Shown piece by piece: positions 7,940 through 15,348 of a stretch of 64,000 nt of DNA. The notes beneath the pieces were generated by a model. It ran no database searches. It was given only the letters and a program-made list of their open reading frames with translations, and was not told the origin of the DNA. The stretch is taken from contig NZ_WNDO01000006.1 of the NCBI RefSeq assembly GCF_009912395.1, positions 124,001 through 188,000 of the forward strand, written 5' to 3'. A program made the position numbers and the translations under genes. Each line of letters starts with the position of its first letter. Position 1 is the first letter of the stretch. Origin of the DNA: Luteibacter sp. Lineage in GTDB: Bacteria > Pseudomonadota > Gammaproteobacteria > Xanthomonadales > Rhodanobacteraceae.

Positions 7940-9127
7940 ATGACCATCTTCTCCTCCGTCGAACTCGCCCCGCGCGATCCGATCCTTGGCCTCAACGAAG
8001 CCTATGGCGCCGACAACCGCGCCGATAAGGTCAACCTCGGCGTCGGCGTGTATTACGACGCCAACGGCCGTCTGCCGCTGCTCAAGGCCGTGCAGCAGGT
8101 CGAGGACGAGCGTGTGAAGGCCCATCTGCCGCGTGGCTACCTGCCCATCGACGGCATCGCCCTGTACAACGCCGGCGTGCAGAAGCTCCTGTTCGGCGAG
8201 GCCTCGCCGCTGCTCCAGGAGCGCCGCGTCGTCACCGCGCAGGCCCTGGGCGGCACGGGCGCGTTGAAGGTCGGTGCCGACTTCCTCAAGCGCCTGAGCC
8301 CGGATGTGCCGGTCGCCATCAGCACGCCGAGCTGGGAAAACCACCGCGCGCTGTTCGAATCCGCCGGTTTTCGGGTGGAGGAATACCCGTACTACGACGC
8401 CGCCACCCATGGCCTGAACCTCGACGGCATGCTCGACGCGCTGGGCAAGCTGCCCAAGGGCGCCGTCGTCGTGCTGCATGCGTGCTGCCACAACCCGACG
8501 GGCGTGGACCTCGGCACCGCCGACTGGAAGCGCGTGATCGACGTCGTGCGCGAGCGTGGCCTCGTGCCGTTCCTGGACATTGCCTACCAGGGCTTCGGCG
8601 ACGGCATCGAGGAAGACGCCACCGCCGTGCGCCAGTTCGCGGACGCGGGCGTGTCGTTCTTTGTCGCCAGCTCGTTCTCCAAGTCGTTCTCGCTGTACGG
8701 CGAACGCGTGGGCGCGCTGTCCATCGTCACCGGTTCGCACGACGAGGCGGTGCGCGTGCAGTCGCAGCTGAAGCGCGTCATCCGCACCAACTATTCCAAT
8801 CCGCCGACGCATGGTGGCTCGATCGTTTCGGCGGTGCTCAACCACGCCGAGCTTCGCGCGTCGTGGGAAGAAGAGCTGGGCGGCATGCGTCAGCGCATCC
8901 GCGAGATGCGCACGGGCCTCGTGCAGCGCCTGGCCAAGGTGGGCGACTTCGGCTTCATCGAGCAGCAGCGCGGCATGTTCTCGTACTCCGGCCTCTCGGC
9001 CGCGCAGGTGGACCGCCTGCGCGAGGAGTTCGGCATCTACGCCGTGAGCACGGGGCGCATCTGCGTGGCCGCGCTTAACGACGGCAACATCGACCGCGTC
9101 GCCGAGGCGATCGCCAAGGTCGTCTGA
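7940..9127 (+). CDS. Aromatic/aspartate aminotransferase (class I, AspC/TyrB type)
   Basis: 395 residues, the usual size. Pyridoxal-phosphate marks: HNPTG (184-188, Asn ligand), D213 in FLDIAYQG, and the Schiff-base lysine K248 in SSFSKSFSLYGERVG. It should transfer the amino group of aspartate and/or aromatic amino acids to 2-oxoglutarate. AspC and TyrB cannot be separated reliably by eye, so no symbol is given. The ATG at 7940 is preferred over an in-frame TTG at 7916 because the encoded protein then begins MTIFSSVELAPRDPILGL, the family N-terminus. Confidence 0.93.
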   Translation: MTIFSSVELAPRDPILGLNEAYGADNRADKVNLGVGVYYDANGRLPLLKAVQQVEDERVKAHLPRGYLPIDGIALYNAGVQKLLFGEASPLLQERRVVTAQALGGTGALKVGADFLKRLSPDVPVAISTPSWENHRALFESAGFRVEEYPYYDAATHGLNLDGMLDALGKLPKGAVVVLHACCHNPTGVDLGTADWKRVIDVVRERGLVPFLDIAYQGFGDGIEEDATAVRQFADAGVSFFVASSFSKSFSLYGERVGALSIVTGSHDEAVRVQSQLKRVIRTNYSNPPTHGGSIVSAVLNHAELRASWEEELGGMRQRIREMRTGLVQRLAKVGDFGFIEQQRGMFSYSGLSAAQVDRLREEFGIYAVSTGRICVAALNDGNIDRVAEAIAKVV

Positions 9128-9150
9128 CCGTTAGACTGGACCGTTTCGCC

Positions 9151-9170
9151 GGCGGGTGCCTGCACCCGCC
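9151..9170. other. Short perfect hairpin between the aminotransferase gene and rdgC
   Basis: GGCGGGTGC and GCACCCGCC are separated by two bases, 24 bp after the aminotransferase stop. There is no T-run, so it is not a standard terminator; it could slow read-through or protect the 3' end. Confidence 0.5.
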
Positions 9171-9203
9171 ACGGCCCTTCATTCGCAAGAGAATCCCCGA
9201 TAC

Positions 9204-10112
9204 ATGTTCTTTCGCAACCTGACGCTGTTCCGTTTTTCCGCCACCGTGTCCGACGATCTCGAGCGCCTGGACGAAGCCCTGCCCGAACACCGCCTGCGCC
9301 CGGTCGGGCCCATGGAGCTGTCCACGCGCGGTTTCGTCTCGCCACTGAGCCGCAACGACGAGGCGCTGACGCACAGCGTGGGCCGCAACACGATGGTCAC
9401 CGTGGGCAGCGAGGATAAGCTCCTGCCCTCGTCCGTCGTGAACGACGAGCTGGCCAACCGCGTGCAGAAGATCGTAGACGAGGAAGGCCGCAAGGTCAGC
9501 GGCCGCGAGCGCAAGCGCATGAAAGACGACGTCATGAACGAGCTGCTGCCCCGGGCCTTCGTCCGCAGCTCGCGCATGCGCGCCTACATGGACAAGAAGA
9601 ACGGCTGGCTGGTGCTGGACACCTCCAGTCGCAAGTCGGCTGAGAACACGTTGAGCCAGATCCGCGAGGCCCTGGGCAGCTTCCCGGCGGTGCCCCTGGC
9701 ACCGGAAGAATCCCCGCGCATCCTGATGACCCACTGGGTGGCCTCGGGCGACCTGCCGGCCGGCCTGGCCCTGGGTGACGAGTGCGAGCTGCGCGACCCG
9801 GCAACGGCCTCCGGCGCCATCGCCCGCTGCCGCCGCCAGGATCTCGACACCGATGAGATTCGTGAGCACCTGCGCACGGGAAAACAGGTGTTCCAGCTTG
9901 GTTTGGTCTTCGATGACCGCATTTCCTTCGTACTAGGCGAAGACCTGATCCTGCGTAAAATCAAGTTCACCGACGTCGTGCTCGACGAGCAGGCCGACAG
10001 CCACGAATCCGCCGCGGCCGAAATGGACGCGAACTTCACCCTCATGGCCCTCGAGTACGAGCGCCTGCTGGGCAAGGTGGAAGAGTGGTTCAAGCTGCCG
10101 CGTCCGGAGTAA
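9204..10112 (+). CDS. rdgC: Recombination-associated protein RdgC
   Basis: 302 residues, matching RdgC (about 303). It starts MFFRNLTLFRF, the family N-terminus, and contains FVSPLSRNDEALTHSVG, as in RdgC proteins. RdgC forms a ring-shaped dimer that encircles duplex DNA and restrains RecA. The start at 9204 is chosen over upstream in-frame codons because the protein begins at the conserved residue. No functional link to its neighbours is obvious. Confidence 0.95.
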   Translation: MFFRNLTLFRFSATVSDDLERLDEALPEHRLRPVGPMELSTRGFVSPLSRNDEALTHSVGRNTMVTVGSEDKLLPSSVVNDELANRVQKIVDEEGRKVSGRERKRMKDDVMNELLPRAFVRSSRMRAYMDKKNGWLVLDTSSRKSAENTLSQIREALGSFPAVPLAPEESPRILMTHWVASGDLPAGLALGDECELRDPATASGAIARCRRQDLDTDEIREHLRTGKQVFQLGLVFDDRISFVLGEDLILRKIKFTDVVLDEQADSHESAAAEMDANFTLMALEYERLLGKVEEWFKLPRPE

Positions 10113-10172
10113 GTCGCAGTCGGTGACACGGGTGGATGGGATGTTCGTCGGGATAGGCATGAGAACCGCGAC

Positions 10173-10940
10173 ATGGCATCAGACGATAGCGAGTGGCTTG
10201 AGCTCTCCACCCCCACCGGCGGCATCATCCGTGTGCTGAAGGCGGCGCATCCGCGTGCGCGCCGCCTTCGACTCACCGTCACGCCCAAGGGCGCGCGGCT
10301 CACGTACCCCAACGGGACGCATGCGGCGCAGATGACCGCCTTCCTGCGCCATCACGCCGACTGGCTCGAACAGAAGCTCGGCGAGTTCCATATGGATTCG
10401 ACGCCGCTGCCGCGGCTGCGTGTCGGCGTGCCCACGACCTTTCCCTTTCGGGGCGAAGATGTCGCGCTGGACTGGGCCGAGGGCCCGTATCCGAAGGTGG
10501 AGCAGCACGAGGGCGGCCTGACGCTGGTGATCCCGGGGCCGCACAGTCGTGCGCTGCTGGTTGCGCGCGGGCTGTTGGCAAGCTATTTCGAGGCGCAGAT
10601 TCGTCGCGACGTATCGCGCTGGTTGCCCGGCTACATCCCGCAGATCAACGCCGCGCCGACGGCGCTACGCATACGTCCGCTGAAAAGCCTCTGGGGCAGC
10701 CTCGATACGCGCGATCGCATCAACCTCGATCTCGCGCTGGCGCTCGCGCCGCCGGCGGCGTTGCGCTACGTGCTCGTCCACGAGCTATGCCACCTCAAGG
10801 TGCGCAACCACTCGCCGCGTTTCTGGCACTGGGTGGAGAACCTGCTGCCCGAACACAAGGAACAACGCACGTGGCTGCGCGCGCACGGCAGCGAACTGAA
10901 GATGCAACTCGACCGCCTGGTCGCCGACGTAGCCGACTAA
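10173..10940 (+). CDS. YgjP-like (DUF45) zinc metallopeptidase
   Basis: 255 residues. The C-terminal half carries HELCH (203-207) and NH (212-213) in HELCHLKVRNHSPRFW, the signature of YgjP/DUF45 metallopeptidases, where two histidines of HExxH and the later histidine bind zinc. The N-terminal half is beta-rich, as in the family. No signal peptide, so probably cytoplasmic. Substrate unknown. The gene stands alone between rdgC and a single REP copy. Confidence 0.9.
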   Translation: MASDDSEWLELSTPTGGIIRVLKAAHPRARRLRLTVTPKGARLTYPNGTHAAQMTAFLRHHADWLEQKLGEFHMDSTPLPRLRVGVPTTFPFRGEDVALDWAEGPYPKVEQHEGGLTLVIPGPHSRALLVARGLLASYFEAQIRRDVSRWLPGYIPQINAAPTALRIRPLKSLWGSLDTRDRINLDLALALAPPAALRYVLVHELCHLKVRNHSPRFWHWVENLLPEHKEQRTWLRAHGSELKMQLDRLVADVAD

Positions 10941-10960
10941 CGTTCAACCCCGCATACCCC

Positions 10961-10983
10961 TGTAGGAGCGCGCTTGCGCGCGA
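10961..10983 (+). repeat. Single REP copy (GTAG-head family)
   Basis: One forward copy of the REP core without its inverted partner, between the convergent YgjP-like and alpha/beta hydrolase genes. Confidence 0.85.
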
Positions 10984-11006
10984 CCCCACGGAGCCTCATC
11001 GCTGGG

Positions 11007-12002
11007 TCAATGCGCCAACGCAAAACTAGTCAACACCCGTGCCGTCTCCTCTGGCTTCTCCAGCATCGGCATATGCCCACACCCATTGAGGATCGTGGCG
11101 CCAATCGCCGGCGAGCTCTTCAACCCGCTACGCAGCGTATCGAGCGCCGACACGTCGATCAGCTTGTCGTCATGGCACCACAGGCCGATCACCGGCATGT
11201 TGAGCTTGCCGATCACCGGATCGAGCGCATAGGCCTGTTCCGGGCGCTTCAGCTCGTCGAAGGTGCGGGCGATGAAGTCGTGATCCTTGTGGTTGCGCGC
11301 GAGCAGCGCGTCTTCCACGCGACCCGGAAGATGCGGCGGCTTGAGGAACACGCGAGCCAGCAGCGCTTCGAGATCGGCGCGGTTTTCAAGCAGGAACGGA
11401 TTCTTGCCAGCCTTCACGTCACGGGTGAAATCGTTGTCCTTGAAGGTGAGGCCGAGCGAGCTGACCAGCGCCAGGCTGGCCACGCGCTGCGGATGCTGCT
11501 CGGCGTAGACACCGGCGATGGCGCCGCCCATGGACTGGCCGACGAGCATGAAGCGCTGGGCGCCCACGGCGGCGAAGAACGGTTCGAGACGAGCCGCCTG
11601 TGCGGGAATGCCATAGTCGCCGCCGTCGTTGCGCGACGATTCGCCCCAGCCGGGTAGATCCGGGACGATTACATGGAAGTGCCCGGAGAGATTCTTGATC
11701 ATCTCCAGCCACACTTCCTTGTTCGACGCGAAGCCGTGGAGCATGACGATGGTCGGGCCTTCGCCGCCCTCGTAGTACGACCAGGTCGTATCGCCCGCCA
11801 CGACGGTCTTCTTCTCCACGTGCGCCTGCATCGCCATGCGGGCGGCGTCCGCCTTGAGCAGCAGCTGGGGCGCGAACAGGTAGACCAGCCCGGCACCAAG
11901 ACCCAGCACGAGGGCCACGACGACGAGAAACTTCAGGCGGCGCAGGAGCAGGCGCTGCCAGAGGGGGCGGGTACTGGGGGAGAGGGAGGGGGACTTGGCC
12001 AT
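11007..12002 (-). CDS. Membrane-anchored alpha/beta hydrolase (lipase/esterase-like)
   Basis: 331 residues from the ATG at 12002; an in-frame TTG lies seven codons upstream and neither has a strong ribosome binding site. A hydrophobic segment at about 23-47 anchors it to the membrane or acts as an uncleaved signal. The hydrolase domain has MLHGFASNKEVW (oxyanion region), nucleophile S157 in GQSMGG, acid D278 or D279 in CHDDK, and H310 in GCGHMP. It resembles small bacterial lipases/esterases with an N-terminal anchor. Substrate unknown. Downstream of the M1 peptidase gene on the same strand but separated by a terminator-like hairpin. Confidence 0.87.
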   Translation of the reverse strand: MAKSPSLSPSTRPLWQRLLLRRLKFLVVVALVLGLGAGLVYLFAPQLLLKADAARMAMQAHVEKKTVVAGDTTWSYYEGGEGPTIVMLHGFASNKEVWLEMIKNLSGHFHVIVPDLPGWGESSRNDGGDYGIPAQAARLEPFFAAVGAQRFMLVGQSMGGAIAGVYAEQHPQRVASLALVSSLGLTFKDNDFTRDVKAGKNPFLLENRADLEALLARVFLKPPHLPGRVEDALLARNHKDHDFIARTFDELKRPEQAYALDPVIGKLNMPVIGLWCHDDKLIDVSALDTLRSGLKSSPAIGATILNGCGHMPMLEKPEETARVLTSFALAH

Positions 12003-12025
12003 GGGGAGTGACAATCCGTACAAAG

Positions 12026-12050
12026 GACGCCCCGCAAGATGCGGGGCGTC
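12026..12050 (-). terminator. Hairpin after the M1 peptidase gene
   Basis: GACGCCCCGC and GCGGGGCGTC form a 10-bp perfect stem with a 5-base loop. On the minus strand a short CTTT follows, a weak T-tract, so this is a probable terminator for the M1 gene. Confidence 0.55.
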
Positions 12051-12099
12051 GGCTCAGGATGCAAGTCTCGCAGGGCAGGGGTGCCCCGCAAGTTTGTGC

Positions 12100-13950
12100 T
12101 TACTTCTTCTTCGATTTGCCTGCGAGGATGCGCTCGACGGCCTGCTGGGTCAGCGGGTGGTAGCCGCTCTTGGCCTTGGCGTAGACGTCCTTGGCATAGG
12201 CCAGGCCTTCCGGCGTGCGGGCGAAGGCGCGGTAGATCGGCATGGACAGGTACATGCGGCCAATGCGGGTGATGTGTTCGGCGGCGGCGGTCCACACGTC
12301 CTTGTCGCCCGCGGCGATGGCGTGGCTGTACCAGCGCATGCCGATCTCGGCATTGGGCGTGCCCGTGAGGTGCCAGGCGGCGTCGAGGGCCTTGATGCGA
12401 TCCAGCGGGGTCACGTCGGGCAGGCGATCGAGGAAGTACATCCACTCCTGCGTGTTCCAGCCCTTGGCGTCGAGCTTGGCGGCGTCGAGCGTGCCGGCGA
12501 GGAAGTCGGTGCGCTCCTTGTCGATCGCGTCGAAGCGCGGCGACGACGGCAGCGGCGCGTTCTTCGGGATGCCCGGCTGCCAGATCCACTCGCGGGCTTC
12601 GGCTTCGCTCATCTTGCCCGGGTATTTGTCGAGCAGGTTCGTCTTCATGTAGGCGAACATCGTCTCGGTATCGATGCTCTGGAAGGCGAAGTGCGCGAAA
12701 TAGCCCTTCAGGTAAGCATCGAACGTCTCACGGCCGAAGCGCTGTTCCAGCGTGCGCAGGAACCACGAACCCTTGTCGTAGGCGACGGACGAAAGCGAAT
12801 CGTCGGCGCCGACGCCGTGCGGCTCAGGCGCGAGCTTCTGCGAATTGGCGGGAATATCGCCGATGGTCTTCTGCAGTTCGCGCGCGGAAAGCAGGGCTTC
12901 CTCGTCGGCCTGCACCTTGCCGTAGACGGCTTCGGTGATGCGGCCCTGGACGTAGGTGGTGAATCCCTCGTTGAGCCAGATGTCGCGCCATGCGGCGCTG
13001 GTGACGAGGTTGCCCGACCACGAATGCGCCAGCTCATGCGACACGAGCGAGACAAGGCTCTTGTCGCCGACCAGCACCGTCGGGGTCGCGAAGGTCATGT
13101 TCGGGTTTTCCATGCCACCGAACGGGAACGACGGCGGCAGCACGAGCAGGTCGTAGCGACCCCAGGCATACGGGCCGTAGAGCTTCTCGGTGGTGGCGAT
13201 CAGCTTCTCGGTGTCCTCGAACTCGTGCGCGGCCTTGCCGACCACGCTTGGCTCGGCGTACACGGCGCTACGCGGGCCGGTTTCCTTCACCGCGATATCG
13301 CCCGCCGCGATGGCGAGCAGGTACGACGGGATCGGATGCGGCTGGTCGAACTTGAAATCGCCGTCGAGCGGATGCTTCGCGTCATTGATGGCGCTCATCA
13401 CCACGCGGATATCCTTCGGCGCGGTTACATGGGCGTCGTAGGTGAAGCGCACGGCGGGCGAATCCTGCAGTGGCACCCACGAGCGCGCGTGGATGGATTC
13501 CGACTGCGAGAACATGAAGGGCTGCTTCTTGTCGGCGGTCTGCTCCGGCGTCAGCCATTGCAGGCCCGACGCCTCGGGCACCGTGGCATACGCGATGCGC
13601 ACGCTGGCCGGGTGGGCCGGCGCCTCGATGGTGAGCTTGGCGCCCAGTTCCTTGTCGCGCGGGGCCAGGGCGAACTTCAGCGGCGAGGCCTTGCCCGACG
13701 TGTCCACCGCTTCGACCGAGGCGATCTTCAGGTCGCGGGTGTCCAGGACCAGGCTCTTCGCCTTGCCGTCCTTCCAGTCGAGCTTCAGCGTGGCGTTGCC
13801 GGCCAGCTCACGCTTGCCGAAGTCCAGCTTCAGGTCGAGGTCCAGGTGGGTGACCTTGACCACCTCCGGCTGGGCATAGGAATGCGGATCGGCGGCGAAG
13901 GCCACCACGGGGAAGGCCATCGTGATGGCGGCGAAGGGAAGCAGGCGCAT
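12100..13950 (-). CDS. Secreted M1-family metallopeptidase (aminopeptidase)
   Basis: 616 residues. A signal peptide occupies the first ~20 residues, ending VVAFAA. The M1 marks are GGMEN (278-282, exopeptidase motif) and HELAH (305-309) with the third zinc ligand E328 in NEGF, giving HExxH-18-E. Length and the C-terminal helical ARM-like region (residues from about 480) match leukotriene A4 hydrolase-like M1 enzymes. It would remove N-terminal amino acids in the periplasm or outside the cell. The C-terminus is a lysine run (KSKKK). Monocistronic. Confidence 0.93.
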   Translation of the reverse strand: MRLLPFAAITMAFPVVAFAADPHSYAQPEVVKVTHLDLDLKLDFGKRELAGNATLKLDWKDGKAKSLVLDTRDLKIASVEAVDTSGKASPLKFALAPRDKELGAKLTIEAPAHPASVRIAYATVPEASGLQWLTPEQTADKKQPFMFSQSESIHARSWVPLQDSPAVRFTYDAHVTAPKDIRVVMSAINDAKHPLDGDFKFDQPHPIPSYLLAIAAGDIAVKETGPRSAVYAEPSVVGKAAHEFEDTEKLIATTEKLYGPYAWGRYDLLVLPPSFPFGGMENPNMTFATPTVLVGDKSLVSLVSHELAHSWSGNLVTSAAWRDIWLNEGFTTYVQGRITEAVYGKVQADEEALLSARELQKTIGDIPANSQKLAPEPHGVGADDSLSSVAYDKGSWFLRTLEQRFGRETFDAYLKGYFAHFAFQSIDTETMFAYMKTNLLDKYPGKMSEAEAREWIWQPGIPKNAPLPSSPRFDAIDKERTDFLAGTLDAAKLDAKGWNTQEWMYFLDRLPDVTPLDRIKALDAAWHLTGTPNAEIGMRWYSHAIAAGDKDVWTAAAEHITRIGRMYLSMPIYRAFARTPEGLAYAKDVYAKAKSGYHPLTQQAVERILAGKSKKK

Positions 13951-14088
13951 GGATCGTTTCCGCTGTCAGGAAGGCTCCAGTATGCCATTGTCCGAACTAC
14001 GGAACTCTATCTTTGCAGCGACAACGCCAAATGCGGTTAATTTTGCTATTGGCAGGACGTTTACTGGGTGGCAGCCAATCACTTCAAA

Positions 14089-14125
14089 GGAGCATCAAGA
14101 TTAGGATTTCCCATCTCGATGCTCC
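14089..14125 (-). terminator. Weak hairpin downstream of ubiE
   Basis: GGAGCATC and GATGCTCC form an 8-bp stem with a 21-base loop, followed by TTTG on the minus strand. The loop is long for a terminator. The rest of 13951-14153 is AT-rich and carries nothing I recognise. Confidence 0.35.
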
Positions 14126-14153
14126 TATTGTATGGCTTGAAATAGCTGTTTTT

Positions 14154-14903
14154 TTAGAGCTTGTAACCACGGTGAATGGCCACGATCCCATTAGTTAGAT
14201 TGCGAACTTCGACGTGTCCGAAGCCCGCTTCTGTCATCATCTTCTTTAATGCGTCTTGGTCCGGATGCTTGCGAATAGACTCTGCAAGATAGCGATAGCT
14301 ATCGCCATCATTTGCAAAAAATCGTCCAAGTCGTGGAAGGATCTGAAACGAGTGAATGTCGTATAGCTTAGATAGCAATGGGCTACTCACCTTCGAGAAT
14401 TCAAGCACAAGGAGGCGACCACCCGGCTTGAGAACGCGCTGCATGTCGGCGAGCGCTTTCTCTTTGTTCGTAACGTTGCGCAGACCAAAGGCGATGGTTA
14501 TGGCGTCAAAGCTGTTATCGGGAAACGGAAGCGCTTCCGCATTCATTTGCGACCAGCGTAGACCAGATACCAGCCCTCGATCTGTGAGTCGATTTCGTCC
14601 CACCCCGAGCATGGCGGCGTTAATGTCGCCAATTACGATTTCACCATCGTCACCTACAATCGGCCGGAGAAGGGCTGCTATGTCGCCCGTGCCGCCGGCC
14701 AAGTCCAGAACTCGATCACCTTTGCGGACTCCGCTGACGGCGATAAAGTGACGCTTCCACAATCTATGGACGCCGAACGACATTAGGTCGTTCATCAGGT
14801 CATAGTTGCTGGCCACGGAAGTAAAGACCTGTCCAACAAGCTTTTGCTTGTCTTCTACAGGCACATCTCTAAAGCCGAAATGAGTAGTTTTTTGGGAGTC
14901 CAT
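14154..14903 (-). CDS. ubiE: UbiE: C-methyltransferase of ubiquinone/menaquinone synthesis
   Basis: 249 residues of the UbiE/COQ5 family. The SAM-binding motif is [12 protein letters not shown], followed by family signatures [33 protein letters not shown] and the C-terminal [10 protein letters not shown]. UbiE methylates the benzoquinol ring in ubiquinone synthesis (and demethylmenaquinol where present). Base use is unlike the neighbours: many A/T-ending codons in a window otherwise rich in G/C at third positions. Flanked by an AT-rich spacer and an unknown small gene of the same composition. It may be a transferred or second copy; whether another ubiE exists cannot be seen here. Confidence 0.93.
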   Translation of the reverse strand: MDSQKTTHFGFRDVPVEDKQKLVGQVFTSVASNYDLMNDLMSFGVHRLWKRHFIAVSGVRKGDRVLDLAGGTGDIAALLRPIVGDDGEIVIGDINAAMLGVGRNRLTDRGLVSGLRWSQMNAEALPFPDNSFDAITIAFGLRNVTNKEKALADMQRVLKPGGRLLVLEFSKVSSPLLSKLYDIHSFQILPRLGRFFANDGDSYRYLAESIRKHPDQDALKKMMTEAGFGHVEVRNLTNGIVAIHRGYKL

Positions 14904-15013
14904 GGGGAATGTTACCTCGGCATCGGACAGTTCGCGAGGGCCATGTCCGACGTCAGTATCACGGGTTGAAGAGAATGCTTGCGGGTGTCGCTAATTGATA
15001 CAGGGGGGCTCTT

Positions 15014-15286
15014 TCAAAAAGAGGTGAATCGATCAATGGCTAGCGAAAGCCTCGAGATCGATTCTCCGTATCCGGAGGCTGGATAACCCTTTGAGCCGAG
15101 TCGTTGAATCACGTCTTTTGTAGCGATTAGTATCTCTGATGCATCTAAGTTACGGGCAAGAGTGCTAATGCGATGAGATCGAAATCGCGCTTCCTCCCAA
15201 TCAGACTCGATCGCGGCCTCTCCTAGCGCTTTGGCTTCGATCGTTAACTCCGCAACAGCAAGAATGTGATCTTCGTGACTCTGCAT
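15014..15286 (-). CDS. Hypothetical small helical protein in AT-richer DNA
   Basis: 90 residues, mostly helical, acidic N-terminus (MQSHEDHILAVAELTIEAKA), no signal peptide or membrane segment. I do not recognise it. The pattern of helices with a central HRISTLAR could suit a four-helix bundle such as an Hpt-like domain, but the characteristic HxxKG motif is absent. Codon and base composition match the adjacent ubiE rather than plsB, so both probably arrived together. No clear ribosome binding site upstream of the ATG. Confidence 0.5.
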   Translation of the reverse strand: MQSHEDHILAVAELTIEAKALGEAAIESDWEEARFRSHRISTLARNLDASEILIATKDVIQRLGSKGYPASGYGESISRLSLAIDRFTSF

Positions 15287-15348
15287 ATCGCGGCGTACTC
15301 TTCAATGTGTCAGTAGTACTCAGAAAGCAACACGTTACAGCACTGGCT

